A stretch of 64,000 nucleotides of DNA from Saprospiraceae bacterium. Its GTDB lineage: Bacteria > Bacteroidota > Bacteroidia > Chitinophagales > Saprospiraceae. The notes beneath the pieces were generated by a model that worked only from the letters and a program-made list of their open reading frames with translations, was not told the DNA's origin and made no database searches. The stretch is from the NCBI GenBank assembly GCA_016787525.1, contig JAEUUP010000004.1:1-64000 (forward strand), written 5' to 3'. Both the position numbers and the translations under genes were made by a program. Positions 36,445 to 45,688 of the stretch are shown here, piece after piece (the first letter of the stretch is position 1; each line of letters begins with the position of its first letter).

Positions 36445-37287
36445 ATGAACCACTTTAGCTTATTTCGCGATGTCTGCCAAGAGTGCAGCGAACACATAAC
36501 CAAACGTTACTCTACATCGTTTTCGATGGGTATTCGCGTTTTTGACCCTAAGTTGCGTGCGCCTATTTATGCCATTTATGGTTTTGTGCGTTTTGCGGAC
36601 GAAATTGTAGATACGTTTCACAATTTTGATAAAGATACCTTGCTCAAAAGGTTTCGAGACGACACCTATCGGGCTATTGAGGAAGGTATATCGTTGAATC
36701 CTGTTTTGCAATCGTTTCAAGAAGTCGTGCATAAATATCACATTGAGCGTGAGTTGATTGATGCTTTTTTGGATTCAATGGAAATGGATTTGCATTTTTC
36801 AAAATACCACGATGCACTCTACAAACAATACATCTATGGCTCTGCTGAAGTCGTCGGGTTGATGTGTTTGCGGGTATTTACTGAGGGGGATGAAGCTGAA
36901 TATCAACGACTTAGAGCGGGTGCTTGTGCTTTGGGTTCGGCTTTTCAAAAGATAAATTTCTTACGCGACATGAAAAGTGATTTCGATGAACGCGGGCGTG
37001 TTTATTTCCCAGACATCAACTTTCAACATTTTGACAATGAACAAAAGCGGCGTATAGAGGAGGACATCAAGGCGGATTTTGATGCTGGCTACAAAGGGAT
37101 TTTGCAGTTGCCAAAATCAGCTCGTTTTGGGGTTTATTTGGCATATATCTATTATGTCAACCTCTTTGAAAAAATCAAAAAAGCACATGCTGAACGTGTA
37201 CAACGTGAGCGCATACGAGTGAGTGACCGCCGGAAAGTATATTTATTATTCAGTTCTGCGTTGAAAAGCAGTTTCAATATGCTTTAG
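36445..37287 (+). CDS. crtB: Phytoene synthase
   Basis: Condenses two geranylgeranyl diphosphates into phytoene, the first committed carotenoid step. The two Asp-rich metal-binding motifs are DEIVD (about 53-57, in RFADEIVDTFHNFD) and DMKSDFDERGR (about 174-184); SFSMGIRVFDP and YVNLFEKIK also match the squalene/phytoene synthase family. Its 280 residues are the usual length in Bacteroidota. It forms a two-gene unit with crtI; later genes (cyclase, hydroxylase) are not in this window. The motif at 36879 encodes FTEGD. Confidence 0.95.
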   Translation: MNHFSLFRDVCQECSEHITKRYSTSFSMGIRVFDPKLRAPIYAIYGFVRFADEIVDTFHNFDKDTLLKRFRDDTYRAIEEGISLNPVLQSFQEVVHKYHIERELIDAFLDSMEMDLHFSKYHDALYKQYIYGSAEVVGLMCLRVFTEGDEAEYQRLRAGACALGSAFQKINFLRDMKSDFDERGRVYFPDINFQHFDNEQKRRIEEDIKADFDAGYKGILQLPKSARFGVYLAYIYYVNLFEKIKKAHAERVQRERIRVSDRRKVYLLFSSALKSSFNML

Positions 37288-37318
37288 AGTTTAGTTTTAT
37301 GAAAAACACAAATGACTG

Positions 37319-37336
37319 AGGGGCTAATATGCCCCT
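37319..37336. terminator. Short hairpin using a motif variant
   Basis: AGGGGC (37319-37324) pairs with GCCCCT (37331-37336) around TAATAT. The left arm belongs to a GACTGAGGGG variant of the iterated motif at 37314. It separates the convergent crtB and MbnP-like genes; the U-tract is weak. Confidence 0.5.
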
Positions 37337-37349
37337 TCGTTATTTCACT

Positions 37350-38030
37350 TCATTCTAATACAACAAACATTTTTACAGCTTCATTGGCTAATTTCATCGC
37401 CTCTTGGCAGGGTATCATAATGTTGTTCTGCTGAGTTATGTGTACGTTTTCAAAAAACTTAGAAACATCTATTTTTAGCATGCCTTTCATAGAGTTAAAC
37501 CCATTTTTAAGTTCCAATTCGACCGTTCGCATACTGTAAAATGGCTCTAAATAGCCACCAATATGGAACTGAAATTCATTTTTCCGATTTTTACATTGTG
37601 GACTTTTACCCTCTATTTTGAAATTGATATAGCCACTTTGCCATGCCCAATACATGCCTTTCATGGGGTCTAAATCGCCACCCAGAGCACCTGACATATT
37701 TGTCATGCTGTCAATACCAACATTGAATCGCAGTTTGTTGATGTTCGCAAAATTGATTTTAGGCGAATTGATAATCAATGTTTTCGCATCAAAAACATCA
37801 ACGAGATAAGCTTTTACGGAGTCTTCAACTATTGATTTTGAACTCGTTTCAAATTCTATATTCGACAGATAAAATCGGATATTATCAAACTGCAAAGAAT
37901 CGCCATTCGAGCTGACAAACCATGTGTTTTTTGCCAGAGCTTTGTCGCCAAAAACAGGTGAAATATGGATTTGAGCCGCCGTTTTAGCAACCATACAAGT
38001 GAAAATGAGTAAAGAAAAGTAATTTTTCAT
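37350..38030 (-). CDS. MbnP-like exported protein
   Basis: A 226-residue exported protein. I start at the ATG at 38030, giving MKNYFSLLIFTCMVAKTAAQ as the signal peptide; an upstream ATG at 38057 adds nine residues and weakens it. The sequence FDNIRFYLSNIEFET, LRFNVGIDSM, GDLDPMKGMYWAWQSGYINF and FQFHIGGYLEP is the typical pattern of MbnP-like proteins (partners of MbnH di-heme enzymes, some linked to copper). The usual mbnH/diheme peroxidase neighbour is not present here. Function in this organism is inferred from family only. Confidence 0.85.
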   Translation of the reverse strand: MKNYFSLLIFTCMVAKTAAQIHISPVFGDKALAKNTWFVSSNGDSLQFDNIRFYLSNIEFETSSKSIVEDSVKAYLVDVFDAKTLIINSPKINFANINKLRFNVGIDSMTNMSGALGGDLDPMKGMYWAWQSGYINFKIEGKSPQCKNRKNEFQFHIGGYLEPFYSMRTVELELKNGFNSMKGMLKIDVSKFFENVHITQQNNIMIPCQEAMKLANEAVKMFVVLE

Positions 38031-38203
38031 GCAGATAGACATTTCTTGTTTTGACATGTTTTTATCAAAAAACTTGCGTTAAGTGGTCATTTTTTTAGAC
38101 AATTCGCACTCTTGCACTGTTTTCGTATGTTCTAAAATTAAAATTTGAAAATGCTAAATTGAAATAGACATGCTGACTATTAAATCTTCTGAGAATGAGC
38201 GTT

Positions 38204-38230
38204 TTTGTTTCAATAAAAAGCCTAAATTTG
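38204..38230 (+). promoter_or_regulatory. Possible thrS promoter
   Basis: TTTG at 38204-38207 and TAAATTTG at 38223-38230 match the two Bacteroidota boxes but are only 15 bases apart, shorter than the usual 17-23. The leader to the ATG would be about 115 bases and includes the motif at 38289. Confidence 0.35.
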
Positions 38231-38350
38231 CACCCCAAAATAGTAAAAAAATAAAGATTAATCAATCAACAATCAATAATCGAAACACCCCCTCAGTATT
38301 TTCCGTTTCAAAACTCAACGACGATTAAAAAAATTAACGATACACGTTTT

Positions 38351-40300
38351 ATGATAAACATCACATTTCCCGACGGCAATATCCGACAATACGAAAGCGG
38401 CACTTCCGCACTCGACATCGCCAAAAGCATTTCGATGGGCTTAGCTAATAAGGTTTTGGTAGCAAAAGTGAACGGTGAAGTTCGCGACCTCATGCGCCCA
38501 ATTGACACTGATGCGTCTTTAGAACTTTTGACATGGGACAGCGAAGATGGTAAAAAAACCTATTGGCACTCATCGGCACACTTACTGGCGGAGGCTTTGG
38601 AGGCTTTGTATCCTGGCACAAAATTCGGCATTGGTCCTGCCATTGACGCAGGTTTCTACTACGATGTGGATATGGGCGAAAAATCGCTTTCGACCAATGA
38701 TTTTGCGAAAATCGAAGAAAAAATGCTCGAATTGGCGCGTAAAAAAAGCCAATATACGCGCAAAGAGGTCTCAAAAGCGGATGCTATCCAATATTTCACT
38801 GAAAAAGGCGACGAGTACAAACTCGAACTTTTGGAAGGATTGAACGATGGTGACATTACATTCTACACACAAGGTGATTTTACGGATTTGTGTCGTGGTC
38901 CACACATCCCAAATACTGAGGGGATCAAAGCCATCAAATTGATGAAAGTGGCAGGCGCATATTGGCGTGGCGACGAATCGCGCAAGCAAATGACGCGCAT
39001 CTATGGCATCACTTTCCCGAAAGCCCAAGATTTGAAAGACCATTTGACGATGATTGAAGAGGCACTCAAACGTGACCACCGTAAATTGGGTCAAGAGTTG
39101 GAGTTGTTTATGTTTTCTGAAAAAGTGGGGGCAGGTTTGCCTATTTGGTTGCCGCGTGGTACAGCTTTGCGCAGTCGTTTGGAAGATTTTTTGAAAAAGG
39201 AACAAATCAAACGCGGTTATCAACCTGTGATTACGCCGCATATTGCCAATAAAAAACTCTACGAAACCTCTGGTCACTGGGCAAAATACGGTGCAGATTC
39301 GTTCCAACCCATCCAAACGCCTCGCGAAGGTGAGGTTTTCCTTTTGAAACCGATGAACTGTCCGCATCACTGCGAGATTTATGGTCATCGCCCACGTTCT
39401 TATAAGGAATTGCCTTTGCGGATTGCAGAATTTGGTACGGTTTATCGTTACGAGCAAGCGGGCGAGTTGCATGGTTTGACTCGTGTGCGTGGTTTTACAC
39501 AAGATGATGCCCATCTTTTCTGCACACCTGACCAATTGGAATCGGAATTCATTGGTGTTGTGGAATTGACGACTTATGTATTGAAAAAAATGGGCTTTGA
39601 AAACTATACGGCTCAGATTTCGTTGCGTCATCAAACCGACCGTTCAAAATACATCGGCTCAGAGGAGTTGTGGGAACAAGCTGAGAATGCCATCATCGAA
39701 GCGACGAAAAAAATTGGCTTGAAAACCACGATTGAGTACGATGAAGCGGCTTTTTATGGGCCTAAACTCGATTTTATGGTCAAAGATGCACTCGGACGTT
39801 CGTGGCAGTTGGGTACGGTGCAAGTGGATTACAATTTGCCCAATCGTTTTGAGTTGGAGTATATCGGTGCGGACAATCAGCCACATCGTCCTGTCATGAT
39901 TCACCGTGCGCCTTTCGGCTCGATGGAGCGTTTCATTGGCGTGTTGACAGAACACTGTGCAGGTAAATTCCCATTGTGGATGACACCTGACCAAGTGGCG
40001 ATTTTGCCGATTTCAGACCGATTCAGCGACTACGCCAACGGCGTGCTGGATCAATTGGCAGAACACGATATTCGCGGCTTCGTTGATGAGCGTGCTGAAA
40101 AAATTGGTCGTAAAATCCGTGATACCGAACTGAAACGGGTGCCTTTTATGCTCATTGTAGGTGAAAAAGAGGTCGCAGAAGGTCGTATTTCAGTACGCAA
40201 ACAAGGCGGTGGCGACAAAGAAGAAGACAAAGGGAAAGGCGATATGGGCAGTATGACGATTGCCGAATTTGTCGCTTATTTCAAAAATTTGATACAATAA
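38351..40300 (+). CDS. thrS: Threonyl-tRNA synthetase
   Basis: Charges tRNA-Thr. It has the full architecture in 649 residues: TGS domain (about 1-60), editing domain with [11 protein letters not shown] (73-83) and DLCRGPH, class II core with [20 protein letters not shown] (zinc Cys and motif 2 start), [11 protein letters not shown], and motif 3 [18 protein letters not shown] (about 517-534), then the anticodon-binding domain. The motif at 38914 lies in a very conserved region and encodes NTEG right after CRGPHIP, where relatives usually read NTG or NTS-type loops of similar length. The gene ends in a hairpin whose loop holds another motif copy. Confidence 0.97.
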   Translation: MINITFPDGNIRQYESGTSALDIAKSISMGLANKVLVAKVNGEVRDLMRPIDTDASLELLTWDSEDGKKTYWHSSAHLLAEALEALYPGTKFGIGPAIDAGFYYDVDMGEKSLSTNDFAKIEEKMLELARKKSQYTRKEVSKADAIQYFTEKGDEYKLELLEGLNDGDITFYTQGDFTDLCRGPHIPNTEGIKAIKLMKVAGAYWRGDESRKQMTRIYGITFPKAQDLKDHLTMIEEALKRDHRKLGQELELFMFSEKVGAGLPIWLPRGTALRSRLEDFLKKEQIKRGYQPVITPHIANKKLYETSGHWAKYGADSFQPIQTPREGEVFLLKPMNCPHHCEIYGHRPRSYKELPLRIAEFGTVYRYEQAGELHGLTRVRGFTQDDAHLFCTPDQLESEFIGVVELTTYVLKKMGFENYTAQISLRHQTDRSKYIGSEELWEQAENAIIEATKKIGLKTTIEYDEAAFYGPKLDFMVKDALGRSWQLGTVQVDYNLPNRFELEYIGADNQPHRPVMIHRAPFGSMERFIGVLTEHCAGKFPLWMTPDQVAILPISDRFSDYANGVLDQLAEHDIRGFVDERAEKIGRKIRDTELKRVPFMLIVGEKEVAEGRISVRKQGGGDKEEDKGKGDMGSMTIAEFVAYFKNLIQ

Positions 40301-40315
40301 ATGTGTGTTTTACGT

Positions 40316-40361
40316 AAAAAAAGCGGTTCAGATACCCCTCAGTATTTGAACCGCTTTTTTT
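40316..40361. terminator. Terminator after thrS with the motif in its loop
   Basis: AAAAAAAGCGGTTCA (40316-40330) pairs perfectly with TGAACCGCTTTTTTT (40347-40361). The 16-base loop contains CCCCTCAGTA (40335-40344). It serves thrS (+) and the convergent binding-protein gene (-). Confidence 0.9.
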
Positions 40362-40382
40362 ATGTTTGACGCAATTTTTTGC

Positions 40383-42140
40383 TTAATTTTTCAATTTAAA
40401 TTGCCCCAACCAATACAAACGGCGTGGATTCGAATTCATTGGTACATCAAAACGCTGTTTGATAGCTATGCGTTCTTTAGTCGTGAAAAGGAAAACGGCA
40501 GGTTGTTCGTCATAAACCAAAGCTTGGAATTTTTTGAACAAATCAGCTCGTTTTGCTTCATCTGATTCTGTTCGGATTTGCTCAATAAGCGCATCAGCTG
40601 CTTTATTTTCAAATTGAAAACGATTACCTCCATCGGGTGTGTTGGATGACGATGCCCACAGCTCTTTAGGGTCATCTAACTCCGCACTAAAACCTAAGTT
40701 ATTGATAAACAAATCAAAATCACGTTTTTTCAGCATACCTAAATAGGCACTGGGGTCAACTGCAACGAGTTCAATTTTTACCCCAGCTTTTGCCGCACTT
40801 TCTTGCAACATCAAGCCAATATTTTTAGCCACACCATTATTTGAGCCAAATGTAAAACGCAATACCAATTCTGTCGTTTTGCCGCCAATGGATTTATCCA
40901 CTGTGCTGTCGCTGTTTGTGTTTTTCCAACCAGCTTCGGCTAAAAGCGTTTTTGCTTTTTCGACATCGAACTCAATATTTTTCAAATCTTTATTGTAATA
41001 AGTACGGTAAGGTAAAAATGGTCCCGCATAAGGCTCTGCAAATCCACGCATCATTTTCGCAATTATGGTCGGTATATCAACCAAATGCGCAATCGCACGG
41101 CGTGTTTTTTTATCCGACAAAAGTGGACTTTTACAATTAAAGCCCATGTGTGCGAGAGAATACGATGGTGGTGCAGCAAATTGATACATGGTTTTGAACG
41201 TATCATTTTTTTGCATTTCCAAAAAGTCCTTTGCATTCACACGATTCATCACATCGAACTGACCACTTTTTAGTAAGGTTGTAGCTGCTGCTTCGTCTTT
41301 TACAGGTCTGAAATGCAGTTCATCTGGCAAAGCCATGAAATAGGCGTTTTGTGAAGCCAGTTTATCGCCCCACCAATTCGCTTTTTTCTTCAAAACCACG
41401 CGCTCACCTGTTTTCCACTCTTCGAGAGCGTAAGCACCTGCACCAACGACACCGCCTTTTTCTCTCGAAAACTTCGGATTTTGCAAATTATTGGCAAATT
41501 GAATCAATGCTGGAGTCAATTTAGCAGTATCTGCTTTAGCCAAATCAGCCACAGAAACCGTTTTGAGTACCCCCTCAGTATCGTAATTGTAAGCAGGCAA
41601 AAGTGGCATAGTACCAGTTTTACTTTCAGCTAAAAAGTATTTTTTGCTCGATAAAATCGTGAATTTTTTAGGATTGGCAACATCAACCACAATATCATTG
41701 ATGAAGTCCAAACCACTGCGCCAATTATTAGCTCCAGATTTAGGATGTAAAATAGCTTTAACGGTGAAAGCAAAATCGTGTCCAGTGACAGGCGAACCAT
41801 TGTCCCAAACCGCTTCGTCTCGAATTTCATAAGTATATGCCATGCCGCCTTTGAGCTTACCCGTATCAATAGTCGCCACTGTCGGACGGCTTTTGGCTAA
41901 TACAGGCACTAATTCGAGCGTTTGAACATCGTAATCGAGCAATGTCGGGAAAATATAGTTCATCAATTGCAAAGCATTGGCATCTTCTGTTGTCAGAGGA
42001 TTGAGCTTGTCGGGTTCACCTGACAAACGAACGATGACTTTGTTGCCGCTTGGCATCGAACTGGAACTATCTGATTTGCAATAAAAAAAGATGGAAGCAA
42101 TACAAACGAGCAGTGCTGAAAAGAGAGCAATTTTTCTCAT
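40383..42140 (-). CDS. ABC-type peptide-binding lipoprotein (SBP family 5)
   Basis: A 585-residue extracytoplasmic solute-binding protein of the DppA/OppA family. The N terminus MRKIALFSALLVCIASIFFYC is a lipoprotein-type signal with Cys21. Family features: VRLSGEPDKLNPLTTEDANA (38-57), the fold-start pattern; YTYEIRDEAVWDNGSPVTGHD (the W.DG.P.TA.D signature) and AIAHLVDIPTIIAKMM. The permease genes are not adjacent. The substrate is likely an oligopeptide or similar, but not certain. CAAAGGTA at 42189-42196 (TACCTTTG on -) could be its -7 box. The motif at 41571 encodes DTEG. Confidence 0.9.
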   Translation of the reverse strand: MRKIALFSALLVCIASIFFYCKSDSSSSMPSGNKVIVRLSGEPDKLNPLTTEDANALQLMNYIFPTLLDYDVQTLELVPVLAKSRPTVATIDTGKLKGGMAYTYEIRDEAVWDNGSPVTGHDFAFTVKAILHPKSGANNWRSGLDFINDIVVDVANPKKFTILSSKKYFLAESKTGTMPLLPAYNYDTEGVLKTVSVADLAKADTAKLTPALIQFANNLQNPKFSREKGGVVGAGAYALEEWKTGERVVLKKKANWWGDKLASQNAYFMALPDELHFRPVKDEAAATTLLKSGQFDVMNRVNAKDFLEMQKNDTFKTMYQFAAPPSYSLAHMGFNCKSPLLSDKKTRRAIAHLVDIPTIIAKMMRGFAEPYAGPFLPYRTYYNKDLKNIEFDVEKAKTLLAEAGWKNTNSDSTVDKSIGGKTTELVLRFTFGSNNGVAKNIGLMLQESAAKAGVKIELVAVDPSAYLGMLKKRDFDLFINNLGFSAELDDPKELWASSSNTPDGGNRFQFENKAADALIEQIRTESDEAKRADLFKKFQALVYDEQPAVFLFTTKERIAIKQRFDVPMNSNPRRLYWLGQFKLKN

Positions 42141-42273
42141 GCGTTGGTGGGATATTTATCGGTGAAAATAATATATAGATTTATTGACCAAAGGTAGTTT
42201 TTTCTTTGATTACTCCCTTTTTTTGATTGAGAATTTAGATTAATTTCATTTTCCCTCGTTCATATTTGGTGTT

Positions 42274-43050
42274 TTAAAGCATCAACTTCGTTCCAACAGT
42301 CGAACTCACCCCCTCAGTACCACAAATCACAACCGACTGCACACCTGCCTTCATCGCATTGAAAGCATTATCCAATTTTGGAATCATGCCATCTGAAATC
42401 GAGCCATCCGCTTTACCTGCTTGAAAGTCAGCATAAGAAATCAACGAAATGACTGAATCATCGTCCGTTGGGTCTGATAAAACACCTTTTTTTTCAAATA
42501 CAAATTTCAAAGTCACATCAAATTGAGCAGACATAGAAACGGCTAAAGTTGAGGCAATAGTATCTGCATTGGTATTTAAAAGCTGTCCTTTTTTATCATG
42601 CGTAATTGGAGCAAAGACAATCGCTTCTGCAAATTTTAGCAAATGAGCGACCCCTTCAGTATTGACTGCATCTATATCGCCTGCAAAGCCATAATCCACA
42701 TTACCCTTGGTTCTTTTATGCGCTTCGATGGCATTTACATCTGCCCCTGTCAAGCCCAAAGCGTTGCACCCACGCGCTTGCAGCTGTGCGACCACATTTT
42801 TGTTAATCAGACCTGCGTACACCATCGTCACCACTTCCAAAGTTGCTTCATCGGTGATACGCCGCCCTTCGATTTTCTGAGGTGTAATATTCAGTTTTTT
42901 CAACAAACCATCGGCAACTTTACCGCCGCCATGCACCAATATTTTACGGCTTTCGATGCGTGCAAAATCGTCCAAAACTTGGCTCAATACTGAGGGGTTG
43001 TCTATGACATTGCCACCTACTTTTATGATAATTAATTTATTGTCAGTCAT
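42274..43050 (-). CDS. argB: Acetylglutamate kinase
   Basis: Second step of arginine synthesis: phosphorylates N-acylglutamate. Start ATG 43050 is preferred (MTDNKLIIIKVGGNVID), since the longer frame to 43098 adds 16 residues without conservation. The 258 residues contain the kinase loop KVGGNV (9-14), VHGGGKVADGLLKKL, EGRRITDEATLEVVTMVYAG for the substrate site, and GSISDGMIPKLDNAFNAMKAG at the C-terminal ATP site. In Bacteroidota the acyl group may be succinyl instead of acetyl. It is the last gene of the minus-strand arginine run, 28 bases after the ATPase gene. Motif copies: 42310 (GTEG), 42988 (NPSV) and a variant at 42651. Confidence 0.93.
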   Translation of the reverse strand: MTDNKLIIIKVGGNVIDNPSVLSQVLDDFARIESRKILVHGGGKVADGLLKKLNITPQKIEGRRITDEATLEVVTMVYAGLINKNVVAQLQARGCNALGLTGADVNAIEAHKRTKGNVDYGFAGDIDAVNTEGVAHLLKFAEAIVFAPITHDKKGQLLNTNADTIASTLAVSMSAQFDVTLKFVFEKKGVLSDPTDDDSVISLISYADFQAGKADGSISDGMIPKLDNAFNAMKAGVQSVVICGTEGVSSTVGTKLML

Positions 43051-43078
43051 TTTTAATATTTTGAATAAAAAAGATTGT

Positions 43079-44509
43079 TCAGCTATCAAACAGCGCATCC
43101 ATCGTCAGCGAATTATGCACAAATGATTGAGCATAAGCGTTTTGCACTAAGCCATAAGTGCTGATAAATGTCACCCAAACAGCTTTTGACGTTTGGGTGC
43201 TGTCCTTAAAAACACCTATTTTTTGGCGCAAAATATCGGCATAGGCTTTATCAATGACAAAGGGTTTGATAGAAAACTTCATTTCACAAGCATTGATAAC
43301 TTGGTCGCGGCGGTCAATCAACAAATCAATTTGTGCTTTTTCGCCTTCATATTGCCCAAGCCAAGCCGAAGACTGTGTTTGAATGCCACTGATGCCCAAC
43401 GCCCGCTTGATTTGTTTGATGTGCGACAGACAAATCTGCTCGAAAGCATAGCCACTCCATGACCGAATTTCGGGTTTGTCTAAACCATTCAGCCAAAAAT
43501 CTTCATCAATAGCATTATTGTTTTTTATGAATTTCAAATAAAACAAAGAATAAAAATCAGTTAATTGATAAAGACTATTGTTTTTACTTTTCCCAAAAGT
43601 GTTGTACTTTCTTATAAAACTGCTCTCTTCCAACTCCCTCAGTATCAATGAACTATTGCCGCCATTGGGTAATTTTGCAGCTTTCAGTAAGGCTTCTCTT
43701 TCCATACCTTTCGATACTTTGGCAAGTGCCTCGATGATGGCAATGTGTTTCTCTGCTTTTTTAAAAAGCGAAGCATAAAGTTTGTCAAATTCTGCCCGCA
43801 ATCTGCCACGAGTCGTAAAACAGAGTTCATTGATGTTTTGAGAAGCACTTTTGCGTGGGTCAATAAACTCTAAATAAAACGGAATACCACCAAAAACCAT
43901 GTACAATTGCAGCAATTGATAGCGGTCAAACCTAGGCGATTTGGTTTTAAAAAAAGCTTCACATTCCGAAAGCGTAAAAGGTTCGAGGTGAATGTGGTGC
44001 GTGATGCGATTGTACAAACCGCCTGTATTGTTGATGAGTTGATTGATGATCCAAGATGCCGCCGAGCCGCAAACCACAAGATTGATATCGGAACGCGCAC
44101 TTGCCCAACTGTTCCAAAAATGCTCCAAAGCGGCGACGAACATAGAGTTGGGCGTATCTAACCACGGCAATTCATCAAAAAACAAGTTTTTTTTACGCTC
44201 TTTGGGTAAAGTGTCTAAGGCTTTTATCAATACTTGGAAGGCTTGAAACCACGTTTCGGGTGGTTTATTGTCTTCAAATTGTGGGAAATAATTTACTAAA
44301 GCCGCATGAAAATTGATTAATTGGTGCGATAATTCGACATTGGCTATACCTGTCAGTTGAAAATCAAATTGATTGTCATAAGCTGTTCGAATTAAGAAGG
44401 TTTTTCCTACACGTCGGCGACCATAAACAGCCGTAAATGTTGACCTGTCTTCTTGTGTCAATGACTTCAATAAAGTAATTTCTTCTTGTCTTCCTACTAT
44501 TTTAGCCAT
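43079..44509 (-). CDS. AAA/STAND-type ATPase with C-terminal DUF234 nuclease-like domain
   Basis: A 476-residue protein of the 'archaeal ATPase/DUF234' group. Walker A is VYGRRRVGKTFLIRTA (29-44), Walker B is NLFFDELPWLD (about 108-118), followed by sensor-like LVVCGSAASWI and the FGGIPFYLE helix. A winged-helix region (about 260-320) leads to a PD-(D/E)XK-like end with QIDLLIDRR ... ACEMKFS, where Asp and the E-x-K are present. Relatives are common in Bacteroidota and archaea and are of unknown function. It interrupts the arginine genes between argF' and argB. The whole upstream gap is filled by a periodic repeat array (44500-44638). A motif variant is at 43635. Confidence 0.9.
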   Translation of the reverse strand: MAKIVGRQEEITLLKSLTQEDRSTFTAVYGRRRVGKTFLIRTAYDNQFDFQLTGIANVELSHQLINFHAALVNYFPQFEDNKPPETWFQAFQVLIKALDTLPKERKKNLFFDELPWLDTPNSMFVAALEHFWNSWASARSDINLVVCGSAASWIINQLINNTGGLYNRITHHIHLEPFTLSECEAFFKTKSPRFDRYQLLQLYMVFGGIPFYLEFIDPRKSASQNINELCFTTRGRLRAEFDKLYASLFKKAEKHIAIIEALAKVSKGMEREALLKAAKLPNGGNSSLILRELEESSFIRKYNTFGKSKNNSLYQLTDFYSLFYLKFIKNNNAIDEDFWLNGLDKPEIRSWSGYAFEQICLSHIKQIKRALGISGIQTQSSAWLGQYEGEKAQIDLLIDRRDQVINACEMKFSIKPFVIDKAYADILRQKIGVFKDSTQTSKAVWVTFISTYGLVQNAYAQSFVHNSLTMDALFDS

Positions 44510-44638
44510 AATCTATGCCTTATTTTGGCTTAAAGATAGGATTTTTAAAAGTTTTAGCCAAAAAATTAATATTTTTTTGGCTAAAACTTGATTTTTAATC
44601 TGATTTCAGCCAAAAATAAAACTCATTTTCGGCTAAAA
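44500..44638 (-). promoter_or_regulatory. 52-bp-periodic array of TTTTGGCTAAAA boxes
   Basis: Six boxes alternate in orientation. TTTTAGCCAtaa at 44500, TTTTAGCCAAAA at 44552 and TTTCAGCCAAAA at 44604 face one way; TTTTGGCTtAAA at 44523, TTTTGGCTAAAA at 44575 and TTTTCGGCTAAAA at 44626 face the other. Same-orientation boxes are 52, 52, 52 and 51 bases apart, which is five turns of B-DNA. Less conserved GATTTTTAA also recurs in two units. The array spans exactly from the argF' stop to the ATPase start codon, which lies inside the first box. Boxes could bind a dimeric regulator, perhaps the ATPase itself, or pair as alternative RNA hairpins. Confidence 0.75.
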
Positions 44639-45580
44639 CTACTTTTCCAATAAGGTTTTCAAAACCGCCATTGCTGCAAATGTTCGATTCTTTGCTTCTT
44701 CAATTACAATAGAATTAGCCGAATCAATCACTTCGTCCATCACAACTTGATTGCGACGGACAGGCAAACAGTGCATGAATTTGGCTTGATTGGTCAAAGC
44801 CATTTTTTTAGCAGAAATCGTCCAATTCGGGTCCATCGAAAGTATTTTACCGTAGTCCAGATAGCTCGACCAGTTTTTGGCATATATAAAATCTGCACCT
44901 TCAAATGCTTTATCTTGGTCGTATTCAATTTTGACCCCCTCAGTAAACGACTCTGCCAACTCATATCCTTCGGGATGCGTGATGACAAAATCGTAATCCG
45001 TAATTTTCATCCATTCCACAAAAGAATTAGGTACAGATTGCGGCAAGGCTTTCGGATGTGGTGCCCACGATAAGACCACTTTAGGACGTTTTACCGTTTT
45101 GAATTGCTCAATAGTCAACCAATCCGTCAACGATTGCAAAGGATGAACCGTTGAGCCTTCCAAGCTCACAATAGGAACGCGAGCGTGTTGTTTGAATTTG
45201 GAAATAATATAATCTGAATAATCTCTATCACGGTCTGTCAAACTCGGAAACGAGCGTACACCCAAAATGTCGCAATATTGGCTCATCACCGCCGCACCTT
45301 CTCGAATGTGTTCGGCTTTATCGCTGTTCATCACCACGCCGTCCTCAAACTCCATATTCCAAGAGTCGCCTACATTCATCGAAATCACACGCATACCCAA
45401 ATTATAAGCGGCTAATTCTGTACTCATACGAGTACGCAGCGATGAGTTGTAGAACAACATACCAAGTGTTTTGCCCTTGCCCAACTCATTGAATTTCAAT
45501 GGGTTTTCTTTACATTCTTGTGCCAAACGGAGTAAACCTAATGGGTCATCAACGTCGTGAACAGATGTGAAATGATTCAT
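44639..45580 (-). CDS. argF': N-acylornithine carbamoyltransferase (ArgF'-type)
   Basis: Carbamoylates N-acetyl- or N-succinylornithine in the Bacteroidota/Xanthomonas variant of arginine synthesis. The carbamoyl-phosphate loop reads FYNSSLRTRMST rather than the STRTR of ordinary OTCases; the acyl-specific GDSWNMEF loop (71-78), HPLQSLTDWLTI (about 146-157) and MHCLPVRRNQVV (about 267-278) are all present. The 313 residues match the AOTC/SOTC class. A Pro or Glu near residue 90 is reported to separate succinyl from acyl-acetyl types; here the region reads DKAEHIRE, so I cannot decide the substrate. It is preceded by a terminator-like hairpin and by the argD-like gene. The motif at 44936 encodes FTEG. 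Confidence 0.9.
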   Translation of the reverse strand: MNHFTSVHDVDDPLGLLRLAQECKENPLKFNELGKGKTLGMLFYNSSLRTRMSTELAAYNLGMRVISMNVGDSWNMEFEDGVVMNSDKAEHIREGAAVMSQYCDILGVRSFPSLTDRDRDYSDYIISKFKQHARVPIVSLEGSTVHPLQSLTDWLTIEQFKTVKRPKVVLSWAPHPKALPQSVPNSFVEWMKITDYDFVITHPEGYELAESFTEGVKIEYDQDKAFEGADFIYAKNWSSYLDYGKILSMDPNWTISAKKMALTNQAKFMHCLPVRRNQVVMDEVIDSANSIVIEEAKNRTFAAMAVLKTLLEK

Positions 45581-45615
45581 ACTTTGATTAACTAAAAAGT
45601 GATTGTTAAATGAAA

Positions 45616-45647
45616 AACCGATGCCGCTTCTGCAAACCGCATCGGTT
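45616..45647 (-). terminator. Hairpin between the argD-like gene and argF'
   Basis: AACCGATGC (45616-45624) pairs with GCATCGGTT (45639-45647), with extra partial pairing in the loop. On the minus strand it is followed by TTTTTCATTT. It can terminate the argD-like transcript or attenuate argF'. Confidence 0.65.
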
Positions 45648-45688
45648 GTTGTGAAAACGGGGTCAAAAATACGTTTTTTCAGTTTTTT

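Noticed and set aside
38771-39634. 287-codon minus-strand frame inside thrS
   Set aside because: It is a shadow of ThrRS, which is complete and conserved on the other strand.
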